This document shows, piece by piece, positions 1 through 13,200 of a stretch of 64,000 bases of DNA. Numbering within the stretch: the stretch's first letter is position 1; every line of letters starts with the position of its first letter. A model generated the notes under the pieces. It searched no databases, had not been told where the DNA came from, and saw only the letters and a program-made list of their open reading frames with translations. A program made the position numbers and the translations under genes. This DNA comes from Antedon mediterranea (lineage: Eukaryota; Echinodermata; Crinoidea; Comatulida; Antedonidae), in assembly GCF_964355755.1 (NCBI RefSeq), contig NC_092677.1, positions 20,990,101 through 21,054,100 of the forward strand, written 5' to 3'.

Positions 1-438
1 TTCGAAAAAACTTTTTCACACAAAACATCAAAGTTTACAAAATAGCTTCAAATCGCATTTGGAGACGTTTTAGACCATTTTGTGATTTTCGAAAAACATT
101 GTTAACATAAAAACACCAAAGTGCTCAGAATACCTTCAAATCGCATTTTGAGACGTTTTAGACCATTTTGTGATTTTCGAAAAAACTTGTTAACATAAAA
201 ATACCAAAGTGCTCAGAATACCTTCAAATCGTGTTTTGAGACGTTTTAGACCATTTTGTGATTTTCGAAAAAACTTGTTAACATAAAAACACCAAAGTGC
301 TCAGAATACCTTCAAATCGCATTTGGAGACGTTTTAGACCCTTTTGTGATTTTCGAAAAAACTTGTTAACATAAAAACACCAAAGTGCTCAGAAAAGCTT
401 CAAATCGCAATTGGAGACGTTTTAAACCATTTTGTTCA

Positions 439-455
439 TTTCGATGAAACTTGGT
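439..455 (+). promoter_or_regulatory. CENP-B-box-like 17-mer, one example of many
   Basis: TTTCGATGAAACTTGGT compared with the CENP-B box core NTTCGNNNNANNCGGGN keeps TTCG, the central A and the last two G, 7 of the 9 required bases; the first two bases of CGGG are TT here. The same 17-mer recurs in the monomer class with ATGAAACTTGG across the array. Other classes (TTTCGAAAAAACTTGTT) keep only 6. Whether any protein binds is unknown; chance resemblance in AT-rich DNA is a real alternative. Confidence 0.22.
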
Positions 456-3400
456 TACACAAAAACATCAAAAAGCACAAAAGTATTTAAAAACGTTTTA
501 GACCATTTTGAGCATTCCGACAAAACTTTTTCACAATCAACATCAAAGTGTACAGAATAGCTTTAAATCGCATTTGGAGACGTTTTAGACCATTTTGTAG
601 TTTTCGAAAAAACTTGTTAACATAAAAACACAAAAGAGCTTCAAATCGCATTTGGAGACGTTTTAGACCCTTTTGTGCATTTCGATGAAACTTGGTTACA
701 CAAAAACATCAAAGTGCTTAAAATCACATTAGAAACCGTTTTAGACCATTTTGAGCATTTCGTTAAAACTTTTCACACAAAAACATCAAAGTCCACAAAA
801 TAGCTTAATATCGTTTTCAAAAACGTTTTAGACCATTTTGAGCATTTCGAAAAAACTTTTTCACACAAAACATCAAAGTTTACAAAATAGCTTCAAATCG
901 CATTTGGAGACGTTTTAGACCATTTTGTGATTTTCGAAAAAACTTGTTAACATAAAAACACCAAAGTGCTCAGAATACCTTCAAATCGCATTTGGAGACG
1001 TTTTAGACCATTTTGTGATTTTCGAAAAAACTTGTTAACATAAAAACACCAAAGTGCTTAGAAAAGCTTCAAATCGCATTTGGAGACGTTTTAGACCATT
1101 TTGTGCATTTCGATGAAACTTGGTTACACAAAAACATCAAAGTGCTTAAAATCACATTTTGAGCATTTCGTTAAAACTTTTCACACAAAAACATCAAAGA
1201 GCAAAAAATAGCTTAATATCGTATTTAAAAACGTTTTAGACCATTTTGAGCATTTCGACAAAACTTTTTCACACAAAACATCAAAGTGTACAAAATAGCT
1301 TCAAATCGCATTTGGAGACGTTTTAGACAATTTTGTGATTTTCGAAAAAACTTGTTTACATAAAAACACCAAAGTGCTAAGAATAGCTTCCAATCGCATT
1401 TGGAGACGTTTTAGACCCTTTTGTGCATTTTGATGAAACTTGGTTACACAAAAACATCAAAGTGCTTAAAATCACATTAGAAACCGTTTTAGAACATTTT
1501 GAGCATTTCGTTAAAATTTTTCACAGAAAAACATCAAAGAGCAAAAAATAGCTTAATATCGTATTTAAAAACGTTTTAGACCATTTTGAGCATTTCGACA
1601 AAACTTTTTCACACAAAACAACAAAGTGTACAGAATAGCTTCAAATCGCATTTGGAGACGTTTTAACCCATTTTGAGCATTTCGATAAAATTTTACACAC
1701 AAAAACATCAAAGTGCACAAAATAGCTTAATATGGTATTTAAAAACGTTTTAGACCATTTTGAGCATTTCAACAAAACTTTTTCTCACAAAACATCAAAG
1801 TGTACAGAATAGCTTCAAATCGCATTTGGAGACGTTTTAGACCATTTTGTGCATTTCGATGAAACTTGGTTACACAAAAACATCAAAGTGCTTAAAATCA
1901 CATTTTGAGCATTTCGTTAAAACTTTTCACACAAAAACATCAAAGAGCAAAAAATAGCTTAATATCGTATTTAAAAACGTTTTAGACCATTTTGAGCATT
2001 TCGACAAAACTTTTTCACACAAAACATCAAAGTGTACAAAATAGCTTCAAATCGCATTTGGAGACGTTTTAGACAATTTTGTGATTTTCGAAAAAACTTG
2101 TTTACATAAAAACACCAAAGTGCTAAGAATAGCTTCCAATCGCATTTGGAGACGTTTTAGACCCTTTTGTGCATTTTGATGAAACTTGGTTACACAAAAA
2201 CATCAAAAAGCACAAAAGTATTTAAAAACGTTTTAGACCATTTTGAGCATTCCGACAAAACTTTTTCACAATCAACATCAAAGTGTACAGAATAGCTTTA
2301 AATCGCATTTGGAGACGTTTTAGACCATTTTGTAGTTTTCGAAAAAACTTGTTAACATAAAAACACAAAAGAGCTTCAAATCGCATTTGGAGACGTTTTA
2401 GACCCTTTTGTGCATTTCGATGAAACTTGGTTACACAAAAACATCAAAGTGCTTAAAATCACATTAGAAACCGTTTTAGACCATTTTGAGCATTTCGTTA
2501 AAACTTTTCACACAAAAACATCAAAGTCCACAAAATAGCTTAATATCGTTTTCAAAAACGTTTTAGACCATTTTGAGCATTTCGAAAAAACTTTTTCACA
2601 CAAAACATCAAAGTTTACAAAATAGCTTCAAATCGCATTTGGAGACGTTTTAGACCATTTTGTGATTTTCGAAAAAACTTGTTAACATAAAAACACCAAA
2701 GTGCTCAGAATACCTTCAAATCGCATTTGGAGACGTTTTAGACCATTTTGTGATTTTCGAAAAAACTTGTTAACATAAAAACACCAAAGTGCTTAGAAAA
2801 GCTTCAAATCGCATTTGGAGACGTTTTAGACCATTTTGTGCATTTCGATGAAACTTGGTTACACAAAAACATCAAAGTGCTTAAAATCACATTTTGAGCA
2901 TTTCGTTAAAACTTTTCACACAAAAACATCAAAGAGCAAAAAATAGCTTAATATCGTATTTAAAAACGTTTTAGACCATTTTGAGCATTTCGACAAAACT
3001 TTTTCACACAAAACATCAAAGTGTACAAAATAGCTTCAAATCGCATTTGGAGACGTTTTAGACAATTTTGTGATTTTCGAAAAAACTTGTTTACATAAAA
3101 ACACCAAAGTGCTAAGAATAGCTTCCAATCGCATTTGGAGACGTTTTAGACCCTTTTGTGCATTTTGATGAAACTTGGTTACACAAAAACATCAAAGTGC
3201 TTAAAATCACATTAGAAACCGTTTTAGAACATTTTGAGCATTTCGTTAAAATTTTTCACAGAAAAACATCAAAGAGCAAAAAATAGCTTAATATCGTATT
3301 TAAAAACGTTTTAGACCATTTTGAGCATTTCGACAAAACTTTTTCACACAAAACAACAAAGTGTACAGAATAGCTTCAAATCGCATTTGGAGACGTTTTA

Positions 3401-3941
3401 ACCCATTTTGAGCATTTCGATAAAATTTTACACACAAAAACATCAAAGTGCACAAAATAGCTTAATATGGTATTTAAAAACGTTTTAGACCATTTTGAGC
3501 ATTTCAACAAAACTTTTTCTCACAAAACATCAAAGTGTACAGAATAGCTTCAAATCGCATTTGGAGACGTTTTAGACCATTTTGTGCATTTCGATGAAAC
3601 TTGGTTACACAAAAACATCAAAGTGCTTAAAATCACATTTTGAGCATTTCGTTAAAACTTTTCACACAAAAACATCAAAGAGCAAAAAATAGCTTAATAT
3701 CGTATTTAAAAACGTTTTAGACCATTTTGAGCATTTCGACAAAACTTTTTCACACAAAACATCAAAGTGTACAAAATAGCTTCAAATCGCATTTGGAGAC
3801 GTTTTAGACAATTTTGTGATTTTCGAAAAAACTTGTTTACATAAAAACACCAAAGTGCTAAGAATAGCTTCCAATCGCATTTGGAGACGTTTTAGACCCT
3901 TTTGTGCATTTTGATGAAACTTGGTTACACAAAAACATCAA
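445..3941. repeat. 1735-bp direct tandem duplication (two copies)
   Basis: Rare variants recur exactly 1735 bp apart: CATCAAAAAGCAC at 466 and 2201, CACAATCAA at 532 and 2267, and the TTTTTCTC mark at 1783 and 3518. Agreement runs from about 445-2206 against 2180-3941 and breaks at both ends, so this is one tandem duplication of about 20 monomers. Each copy contains a partly duplicated 746-bp subunit, so 1735 bp is 746 plus 989 bp. Confidence 0.85.
1066..2206. repeat. 746-bp tandem repeat, about 1.5 copies
   Basis: The block with GCTTCCAATCGCATTTGG starts at 1386 and again at 2132, and the flanking GTGCTTAAAATCACATTTTG starts at 1142 and 1888, each 746 bp apart. Agreement begins near 1066/1812 and ends near 1460/2206. 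The unit holds about nine monomers. Confidence 0.8.
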
Positions 3942-6060
3942 AGTGCTTAAAATCACATTAGAAACCGTTTTAGAACATTTTGAGCATTTCGTTAAAATTT
4001 TTCACAGAAAAACATCAAAGAGCAAAAAATAGCTTAATATCGTATTTAAAAACGTTTTAGACCATTTTGAGCATTTCGACAAAACTTTTTCACACAAAAC
4101 AACAAAGTGTACAGAATAGCTTCAAATCGCATTTGGAGACGTTTTAACCCATTTTGAGCATTTCGATAAAATTTTACACACAAAAACATCAAAGTGCACA
4201 AAATAGCTTAATATGGTATTTAAAAACGTTTTAGACCATTTTGAGCATTTCAACAAAACTTTTTCTCACAAAACATCAAAGTGTACAGAATAGCTTCAAA
4301 TCGCATTTGGAGACGTTTTAGACCATTTTGTGCATTTCGATGAAACTTGGTTACACAAAAACATCAAAGTGCTTAAAATCACATTTTGAGCATTTCGTTA
4401 AAACTTTTCACACAAAAACATCAAAGAGCAAAAAATAGCTTAATATCGTATTTAAAAACGTTTTAGACCATTTTGAGCATTTCGACAAAACTTTTTCACA
4501 CAAAACATCAAAGTGTACAAAATAGCTTCAAATCGCATTTGGAGACGTTTTAGACAATTTTGTGATTTTCGAAAAAACTTGTTTACATAAAAACACCAAA
4601 GTGCTAAGAATAGCTTCCAATCGCATTTGGAGACGTTTTAGACCCTTTTGTGCATTTTGATGAAACTTGGTTACACAAAAACATCAAAGTGCTTAAAATC
4701 ACATTAGAAACCGTTTTAGAACATTTTGAGCATTTCGTTAAAATTTTTCACAGAAAAACATCAAAGAGCAAAAAATAGCTTAATATCGTATTTAAAAACG
4801 TTTTAGACCATTTTGAGCATTTCGACAAAACTTTTTCACACAAAACAACAAAGTGTACAGAATAGCTTCAAATCGCATTTGGAGACGTTTTAACCCATTT
4901 TGAGCATTTCGATAAAATTTTACACACAAAAACATCAAAGTGCACAAAATAGCTTAATATGGTATTTAAAAACGTTTTAGACCATTTTGAGCATTTCAAC
5001 AAAACTTTTTCTCACAAAACATCAAAGTGTACAGAATAGCTTCAAATCGCATTTGGAGACGTTTTAGACCATTTTGTGCATTTCGATGAAACTTGGTTAC
5101 ACAAAAACATCAAAGTGCTTAAAATCACATTTTGAGCATTTCGTTAAAACTCTTCACACAAAAACATCAAAGTCCACAAAATAGCTTAATATCGTATTTA
5201 AAAACGTTTTAGACCATTTTGAGCATTTCGAAAAAACTTTTCCACACAAAACATCAAAGTTTACAAAATAGCTTCAAATCGCATTTGGAGACGTTTTAGA
5301 CCATTTTGTGATTTTCGAAAAAACTTGTTAACATAAAAACACCAAAGTGCTCAGAATACCTTCAAATCGCATTTGGAGACGTTTTAGACCCTTTTGTGCA
5401 TTTCGATGAAACTTGGTTACACAAAAACATCAAAGTGCTTAAAATCACATTAGAAACCGTTTTAGACCATTTTGAGCATTTCGTTAAAATTTTTCACAGA
5501 AAAACATCAAAGAGCAAAAAATAGCTTAATATCGTATTTAAAAACGTTTTAGACCATTTTGAGCATTTCGACAAAACTTTTTCACACAAAACATCAAAGT
5601 GTACAGAATAGCTTCAAATCGCATTTGGAGACGTTTTAACCCATTTTGAGCATTTCGATAAAATTTTACACACAAAAACATCAAAGTGCACAAAATAGCT
5701 TAATATGGTATTTAAAAACGTTTTAGACCATTTTGAGCATTTCAACAAAACTTTTTCTCGCAAAACATCAAAGTGTACAGAATAGCTTCAAATCGCATTT
5801 GGAGACGTTTTAGACCATTTTGTGCATTTCGATGAAACTTGGTTACACAAAAACATCAAAGTGCTTAAAATCACATTTTGAGCATTTCGTTAAAACTTTT
5901 CACACAAAAACATCAAAGTCCACAAAATAGCTTAATATCGTATTTAAAAACGTTTTAGACCATTTTGAGCATTTCGAAAAAACTTTTCCACACAAAACAT
6001 CAAAGTTTACAAAATAGCTTCAAATCGCATTTGGAGACGTTTTAGACCATTTTGTGATTT
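2801..6060. repeat. 746-bp tandem repeat, about four copies
   Basis: The TTTTTCTC mark falls at 3518, 4264, 5010 and 5756, each step exactly 746 bp. The GCTTCCAATCGC block falls at 3121, 3867 and 4613 with the same step. The first three copies look nearly identical; the last carries TTTTTCTCGC instead of TTTTTCTCAC and other changes. The corresponding place at about 36 kb has two fewer copies: shared marks are 33189 bp apart upstream of the array but 31697 bp downstream, a difference of 2 x 746. This is a copy-number difference expected from unequal exchange. Confidence 0.88.
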
Positions 6061-9000
6061 TCGAAAAAACTTGTTAACATAAAAACACCAAAGTGCTCAG
6101 AATACCTTCAAATCGTGTTTTGAGACGTTTTAGACCATTTTGTAATTTTCGAAAAAACTTGTTAACATAAAAACACCAAAGTGCTCAGAATACCTTCACA
6201 TCGCATTTTGAGACGTTTTAGACCATTTTGTGATTTTCGAAAAAACTTGTTAACATAAAAACACCAAAGTGCTTAGAAAAGCTTGAAATCGCATTTGGAG
6301 ACGTTTTAGACCATTTTGTGCATTTCGATGAAACTTGGTTAAAGTGCTTAAAATCACATTTTGAGCATTTCGTTAAAACTTTTCACACAAAAACATCAAA
6401 GAGTAAAAAATAGCTTAATATCGTATTTAAAAACGTTTTAGACCATTTTGAGCATTTCGACAAAATTTTTTCACACAAAACATCAAAGTGTACAGAATAG
6501 CTTTAAATCGCATTTGGAGACGTTTTAGACCATTTTGTTCATTTCGATGAAACAAAAACACAAAAACATCAAATTGCACAAAATGGCTTAATATGATATG
6601 GGAAAACGTTTTAGACCATTTTGAACATTTCGTTAAAAGTTTTCACAAAAAAACATCAAAGTCCACAAAATAGCTTAATATCGTATTTAAAAACGTTTTA
6701 GACCATTTTGAGCATTTCGAAAAAACTTTTTCACACAAAACATCAAAGTTTACAAAATAGCTTCAAATCGCATTTGGAGACGTTTTAGACCATTTTGTGA
6801 TTTTCGAAAAAACTTGTTAACATAAAAACACCAAAGTGCTCAGAATACCTTCAAATCGCATTTTGAGACGTTTTAGACCATTTTGTGATTTTCGAAAAAA
6901 CTTGTTAACATAAAAACACCAAAGTGCTCAGAATACCTTCAAATCGTGTTTTGAGACGTTTTAGACCATTTTGTGATTTTGGAAAAACTTGTTAACATAA
7001 AAACACCAAAGTGCTCAGAATACCTTCAAATCGCATTTGGAGACGTTTTAGACCATTTTGTGATTTTCGGACAAACTTGTTAACATAAAAACACCAAAGT
7101 GCTCAGAAAAGCTTCAAATCGCAATTGGAGACGTTTTAAACCATTTTGTTCATTTCGATGAAACTTGGTTACACAAAAACATCAAATTGCACAAAATGGC
7201 TTAATATGGTATGGGAAAACGTTTTAGACCATTTTGAACATTTCGAGAAAACTTTTTCACACAAAACTTCAAAGTGTACAGAATAGCTTCAAATCGCATT
7301 AGAAACCGTTTTAGACCATTTTGAGCATTTCGAAAAAACTTTTTCACACAAAACATCAAAGTTTACAAAATAGCTTCAAATCGCATTTGGAGACGTTTTA
7401 GACCATTTTGTGATTTTCGAAAAAACTTGTTAACATAAAAACACCAAAGTGCTCAGAATACCTTCAAATCGCATTTTGAGACGTTTTAGACCATTTTGTG
7501 ATTTTCGAAAAAACTTGTTAACATAAAAATACCAAAGTGCTCTGAATACCTTCAAATCGTGTTTTGAGACGTTTTAGACCATTTTGTGATTTTCGAAAAA
7601 ACTTGTTAACATAAAAACACCAAAGTGCTCAGAATACCTTCAAATCGCATTTTGAGACGTTTTAGACCATTTTGTGATTTTCGAAAAAACTTGTTAACAT
7701 AAAAACACCAAAGTGCTCAGAAAAGCTTCAAATCGCATTTGGAGACGTTTTAAACCATTTTGTTCATTTCGATGAAACTTGGTTACACAAAAACATCAAA
7801 GAGCACAAAAGTATTTAAAAACGTTTTAGACCATTTTGAGCATTCCGACAAAACTTTTTCACACAAAACATCAAAGTGTACAGAATAGCTTTAAATCGCA
7901 TTTGGAGACGTTTTAGACCATTTTGTAGTTTTCGAAAAAACTTGTTAACATAAAAACACAAAAGAGCTTCAAATCGCATTTGGAGACGTTTTAGACCCTT
8001 TTGTGCATTTCGATGAAACTTGGTTACACAAAAACATCAAAGTGCTTAAAATCACATTAGAAACCGTTTTAGACCATTTTGAGCATTTCGTTAAAACTTT
8101 TCACACAAAAACATCAAAGTCCACAAAATAGCTTAATATCGTATTCAAAAACGTTTTAGACCATTTTGAGCATTTCGAAAAAACTTTTTCACAGAAAAAT
8201 ATCAAAGAGCAAAAAATAGCTTAATATCGTATTTAAAAACGTTTTAGACCATTTTGAGCATTTCGAAAAAACTTTTTCACACAAAACATCAAAGTGTACA
8301 AAATAGCTTCAAATCGCATTTGGAGACGTTTTAGACAATTTTCGAAAAAACTTGTTTACATAAAAACACCAAAGTGCTAAGAATAGCTTCCAATCGCATT
8401 TGGAGACGTTTTAGACCCTTTTGTGCATTTCGATGAAACTTGGTTACACAAAAACATCAAAGTGCTTAAAATCACATTAGAAACCGTTTTAGACCATTTT
8501 GAGCATTTCGTTAAAATTTTTCACAGAAAAACATCAAAGAGCAAAAAATAGCTTAATATCGTATTTAAAAACGTTTTAGACCATTTTGAGCATTTCGACA
8601 AAACTTTTTCACACAAAACATCAAAGTGTACAGAATAGCTTAATATCGCATTTGGAGACGTTTTAACCCATTTTGAGCATTTCGATAAAATTTTACACAC
8701 AAAAACATCAAAGTGCACAAAATAGCTTAATATGGTATTTAAAAACGTTTTAGAACATTTTGAGCATTTCAACAAAACTTTTTCTCACAAAACATCAAAG
8801 TGTACAGAATAGCTTCAAATCGCATTTGGAGACGTTTTAGACCATTTTGTGCATTTCGATGAAACTTGGTTACACAAAAACATCAAAGTGCTTAAAATCA
8901 CATTTTGAGCATTTCGTTAAAACTTTTCACACAAAAACATCAAAGAGTAAAAAATAGCTTAATATCGTATTTAAAAACGTTTTAGACCATTTTGAGCATT

Positions 9001-10228
9001 TCGACAAAATTTTTTCAAACAAAACATCAAAGTGTACAGAATAGCTTTAAATCGCATTTGGAGACGTTTTAGACCATTTTGTTAATTTCGATGAAACAAA
9101 AACACAAAAACATCAAATTGCACAAAATGGCTTAATATGATATGGGAAAACGTTTTAGACCATTTTGAACATTTCGTTAAAAGTTTTCACACAAAAACAT
9201 CAAAGTCCACAAAATAGCTTAATATCGTATTTAAAAACGTTTTAGACCATTTTGAGCATTTCGAAAAAACTTTTTCACACAAAACATCAAAGTTTACAAA
9301 ATAGCTTCAAATCGCATTTGGAGACGTTTTAGACCATTTTGTGATTTTCGAAAAAACTTGTTAACATAAAAACACCAAAGTGCTCAGAATACCTTCAAAT
9401 CGCATTTTGAGACGTTTTAGACCATTTTGTGATTTTCGAAAAAACTTGTTAACATAAAAACACCAAAGTGCTCAGAATACCTTCAAATCGTGTTTTGAGA
9501 CGTTTTAGACCATTTTGTGATTTTCGAAAAAACTTGTTAACATAAAAACACCAAAGTGCTCAGAATACCTTCAAATCGCATTTTGAGACGTTTTAGACCA
9601 TTTTTTGATTTTCGAAAAAACTTGTTAACATAAAAACACCAAAGTGCTCAGAATACCTTCAAATCGTGTTTTGAGACGTTTTAGACCATTTTGTGATTTT
9701 CGAAAAAACTTGTTAACATAAAAACACCAAAGTGCTTAGAAAAGCTTCAAATCGCATTTGGAGACGTTTTAGACCATTTTGTTCATTTCGATGAAACTTG
9801 GTTACACAAAAACATCAAAGAGCACAAAAGATCTTAATATCGTATTTAAAAACGTTTTAGACCATTTTGAGCATTTCGAAAAAACTTTTTCACACAAAAC
9901 ATCAAAGTGTACAAAATAGCTTCAAATCGCATTTTGAGATGTTTTAGACAATTTTGTGATTTTCGAAAAAACTTGTTTACATAAAAACACCAAAGTGCTT
10001 AGAAAAGCTTCAAATCGCATTTGGAGACGTTTTAAACCATTTTGTTCATTTCGATGAAACTTGGTTACACAAAAACATCAAAGAGCACAAAAGTATTTAA
10101 AAACGTTTTAGACCATTTTGAGCATTCCGTCAAAACTTTTTCACACAAAACATCAAAGTGTACAGAATAGCTTTAAATCGCATTTGGAGACGTTTTAGAC
10201 CATTTTGTAGTTTTCGAAAAAACTTGTT
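4652..10228. repeat. Long segmental duplicate, copy 1 (partner at 36349-42367)
   Basis: Diagnostic variants match the right-hand copy at a constant distance: GCATTTTGATG 4652/36349, the TTTTTCTC mark 5010/36707, and the GATTTTCGGAC variant (its C at 7068/38765), all 31697 bp apart. Beyond about 8.19 kb the distance becomes 32139 (8783/40922, GTTAATTTCG 9081/41220, ATCTTAATAT 9831/41970), so this copy lacks 442 bp, about five monomers, near 8190. The copies part near 10228/42367. Confidence 0.8.
5756..8782. repeat. HOR unit, 3027 bp (short, with 442-bp deletion)
   Basis: Interval between TTTTTCTC register marks. Its equivalent at 37453-40921 is 3469 bp; the difference is the five-monomer loss near 8190, where CACAGAAAAATATCAAAG follows directly on a monomer that elsewhere continues differently. 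Confidence 0.7.
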
Positions 10229-13200
10229 AACATAAAAACACAAAAGAGCTTCAAATCGCATTTGGAGACGTTTTAGACCCTTTTGTGCATTTCGATGAAA
10301 CTTGGTTACACAAAAACATCAAAGTGCTTAAAATCACATTTTGAGCATTTCGTTAAAACTTTTCACACAAAAACATCAAAGAGTAAAAAATAGCTTAATA
10401 TCGTATTTAAAAACGTTTTAGACCATTTTGAGCATTTCGACAAAATTTTTTCACACAAAACATCAAAGTGTACAGAATAGCTTTAAATCGCATTTGGAGA
10501 CGTTTTAGACCATTTTGTTAATTTCGATGAAACAAAAACACAAAAACATCAAATTGCACAAAATGGCTTAATATGATATGGGAAAACGTTTTAGACCATT
10601 TTGAACATTTCGTTAAAAGTTTTCACACAAAAACATCAAAGTCCACAAAATAGCTTAATATCGTATTTAAAAACGTTTTAGACCATTTTGAGCATTTCAA
10701 AAAAACTTTTTCACACAAAACATCAAAGTTTACAAAATAGCTTCAAATCGGATTTGGAGACGTTTTAGACCATTTTGTGATTTTCGAAAAAACTTGTTAA
10801 CATAAAAACACCAAAGTGCTCAGAAAAGCTTCAAATCGCATTTGGAGACGTTTTAAACCATTTTGTTCATTTCGATGAAACTTGGTTACACAAAAACATC
10901 AAAGAGCACAAAAGTATTTAAAAACGTTTTAGACCATTTTGAGCATTCCGACAAAACTTTTTCACACAAAACATCAAAGTGTACAGAATAGCTTTAAATC
11001 GCATTTGGAGACGTTTTAGACCATTTTGTAGTTTTCGAAAAAACTTGTTAACATAAAAACACAAAAGAGCTTCAAATCGCATTTGGAGACGTTTTAGACC
11101 CTTTTGTGCATTTCGATGAAACTTGGTTACACAAAAACATCAAAGTGCTTAAAATCACATTAGAAACCGTTTTAGACCATTTTGAGCATTTCGTTAAAAC
11201 TTTTCACACAAAAACATCAAAGTCCACAAAATAGCTTAATATCGTATTCAAAAACGTTTTAGACCATTTTGAGCATTTCGAAAAAACTTTTTCACACAAA
11301 ACATCAAAGTTTACAAAATAGCTTCAAATCGCATTTGGAGACGTTTTAGACCATTTTGTGATTTTCGAAAAAACTTGTTAACATAAAAACACCAAAGTGC
11401 TCAGAATACCTTCAAATCGCATTTTGAGACGTTTTAGACCATTTTGTGATTTTCGAAAAAACAACATAAAAACACCAAAGTGCTCAGAATACCTTCAAAT
11501 CGCATTTGGAGACGTTTTAGACCATTTTGTGATTTTCGAAAAAACTTGTTAACATAAAAACACCAAAGTGCTCAGAATACCTTCAAATCGTATTTTGAGA
11601 CGTTTTAGACAATTTTGTGATTTTCGAAAAAACTTGTTAACATAAAAACACCAAAGTGCTTAGAAAAGCTTCAAATCGCATTTGGAGACGTTTTAGACCA
11701 TTTTGTGCATTTCGATGAAACTTTGTTACACAAAAACATCAAAGTGTACAGAATAGCTTCAAATCGCATTAGAAACCGTTTTAGACCATTTTGAGCATTT
11801 CGAAAAAACTTTTTCACACAAAACATCAAAGTGTACAAAATAGCTTCAAATCGCATTTGGAGACGTTTTAGACAATTTTGTGATTTTCGAAAAAACTTGT
11901 TTACATAAAAACACCAAAGTGCTAAGAATAGCTTCCAATCGCATTTGGAGACGTTTTAGACCCTTTTGTGCATTTCGATGAAACTTGGTTACACAAAAAC
12001 ATCAAAGTGCTTAAAATCACATTAGAAACCGTTTTAGACCATTTTGAGCATTTCGTTAAAATTTTTCACAGAAAAACATCAAAGAGCAAAAAATAGCTTA
12101 ATATCGTATTTAAAAACGTTTTAGACCATTTTGAGCATTTCGAAAAAACTTTTTCACACAAAACATCAAAGTGTACAAAATAGCTTCAAATCGCATTTGG
12201 AGACGTTTTAGACAATTTTGTGATTTTCGAAAAAACTTGTTTACATAAAAACACCAAAGTGCTAAGAATAGCTTCCAATCGCATTTGGAGACGTTTTAGA
12301 CCCTTTTGTGCATTTCGATGAAACTTGGTTACACAAAAACATCAAAGTGCTTAAAATCACATTAGAAACCGTTTTAGACCATTTTGAGCATTTCGTTAAA
12401 ACTTTTCACACAAAAACATCAAAGTCCACAAAATAGCTTAATATCGTTTTCAAAAACGTTTTAGACCATTTTGAGCATTTCGAAAAAACTTTTTCACACA
12501 AAACATCAAAGTTTACAAAATAGCTTCAAATCGCATTTGGAGACGTTTTAGACCATTTTGTGATTTTCGAAAAAACTTGTTAACATAAAAACACCAAAGT
12601 GCTCAGAATACCTTCAAATCGCATTTGGAGACGTTTTAGACCATTTTGTGATTTTCGAAAAAACTTGTTAACATAAAAACACCAAAGTGCTTAGAAAAGC
12701 TTCAAATCGCATTTGGAGACGTTTTAGACCATTTTGTGCATTTCGATGAAACTTGGTTACACAAAAACATCAAAGTGTTTAAAATCACATTTTGAGCATT
12801 TCGTTAAAACTTTTCACACAAAAACATCAAAGAGCAAAAAATAGCTTAATATCGTATTTAAAAACGTTTTAGACCATTTTGAGCATTTCGACAAAACTTT
12901 TTCACACAAAACATCAAAGTGTACAAAATAGCTTCAAATCGCATTTGGAGACGTTTTAGACCATTTTGTGATTTCCGAAAAAACAACATAAAAACACCAA
13001 AGTGCTCAGAATACCTTCAAATCGCATTTGGAGACGTTTTAGACCATTTTGTGATTTTGGAAAAAACTTGTTAACATAAAAACACCAAAGTGCTCAGAAT
13101 ACCTTCAAATCGTATTTTGAGACGTTTTAGACAATTTTGTGATTTTCGAAAAAACTTGTTAACATAAAAACACCAAAGTGCTTAGAAAAGCTTCAAATCG

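Noticed and set aside
8521-8775. Minus-strand open frame of 84 codons, identical at 40660-40914, with related 61-83 codon frames at 11671, 21193, 28679, 40199, 43941 and 49653
   Set aside because: They recur only because the same monomers recur. The encoded sequence is itself a repeat of the monomer, with no start context, domain or codon bias suggesting a gene.
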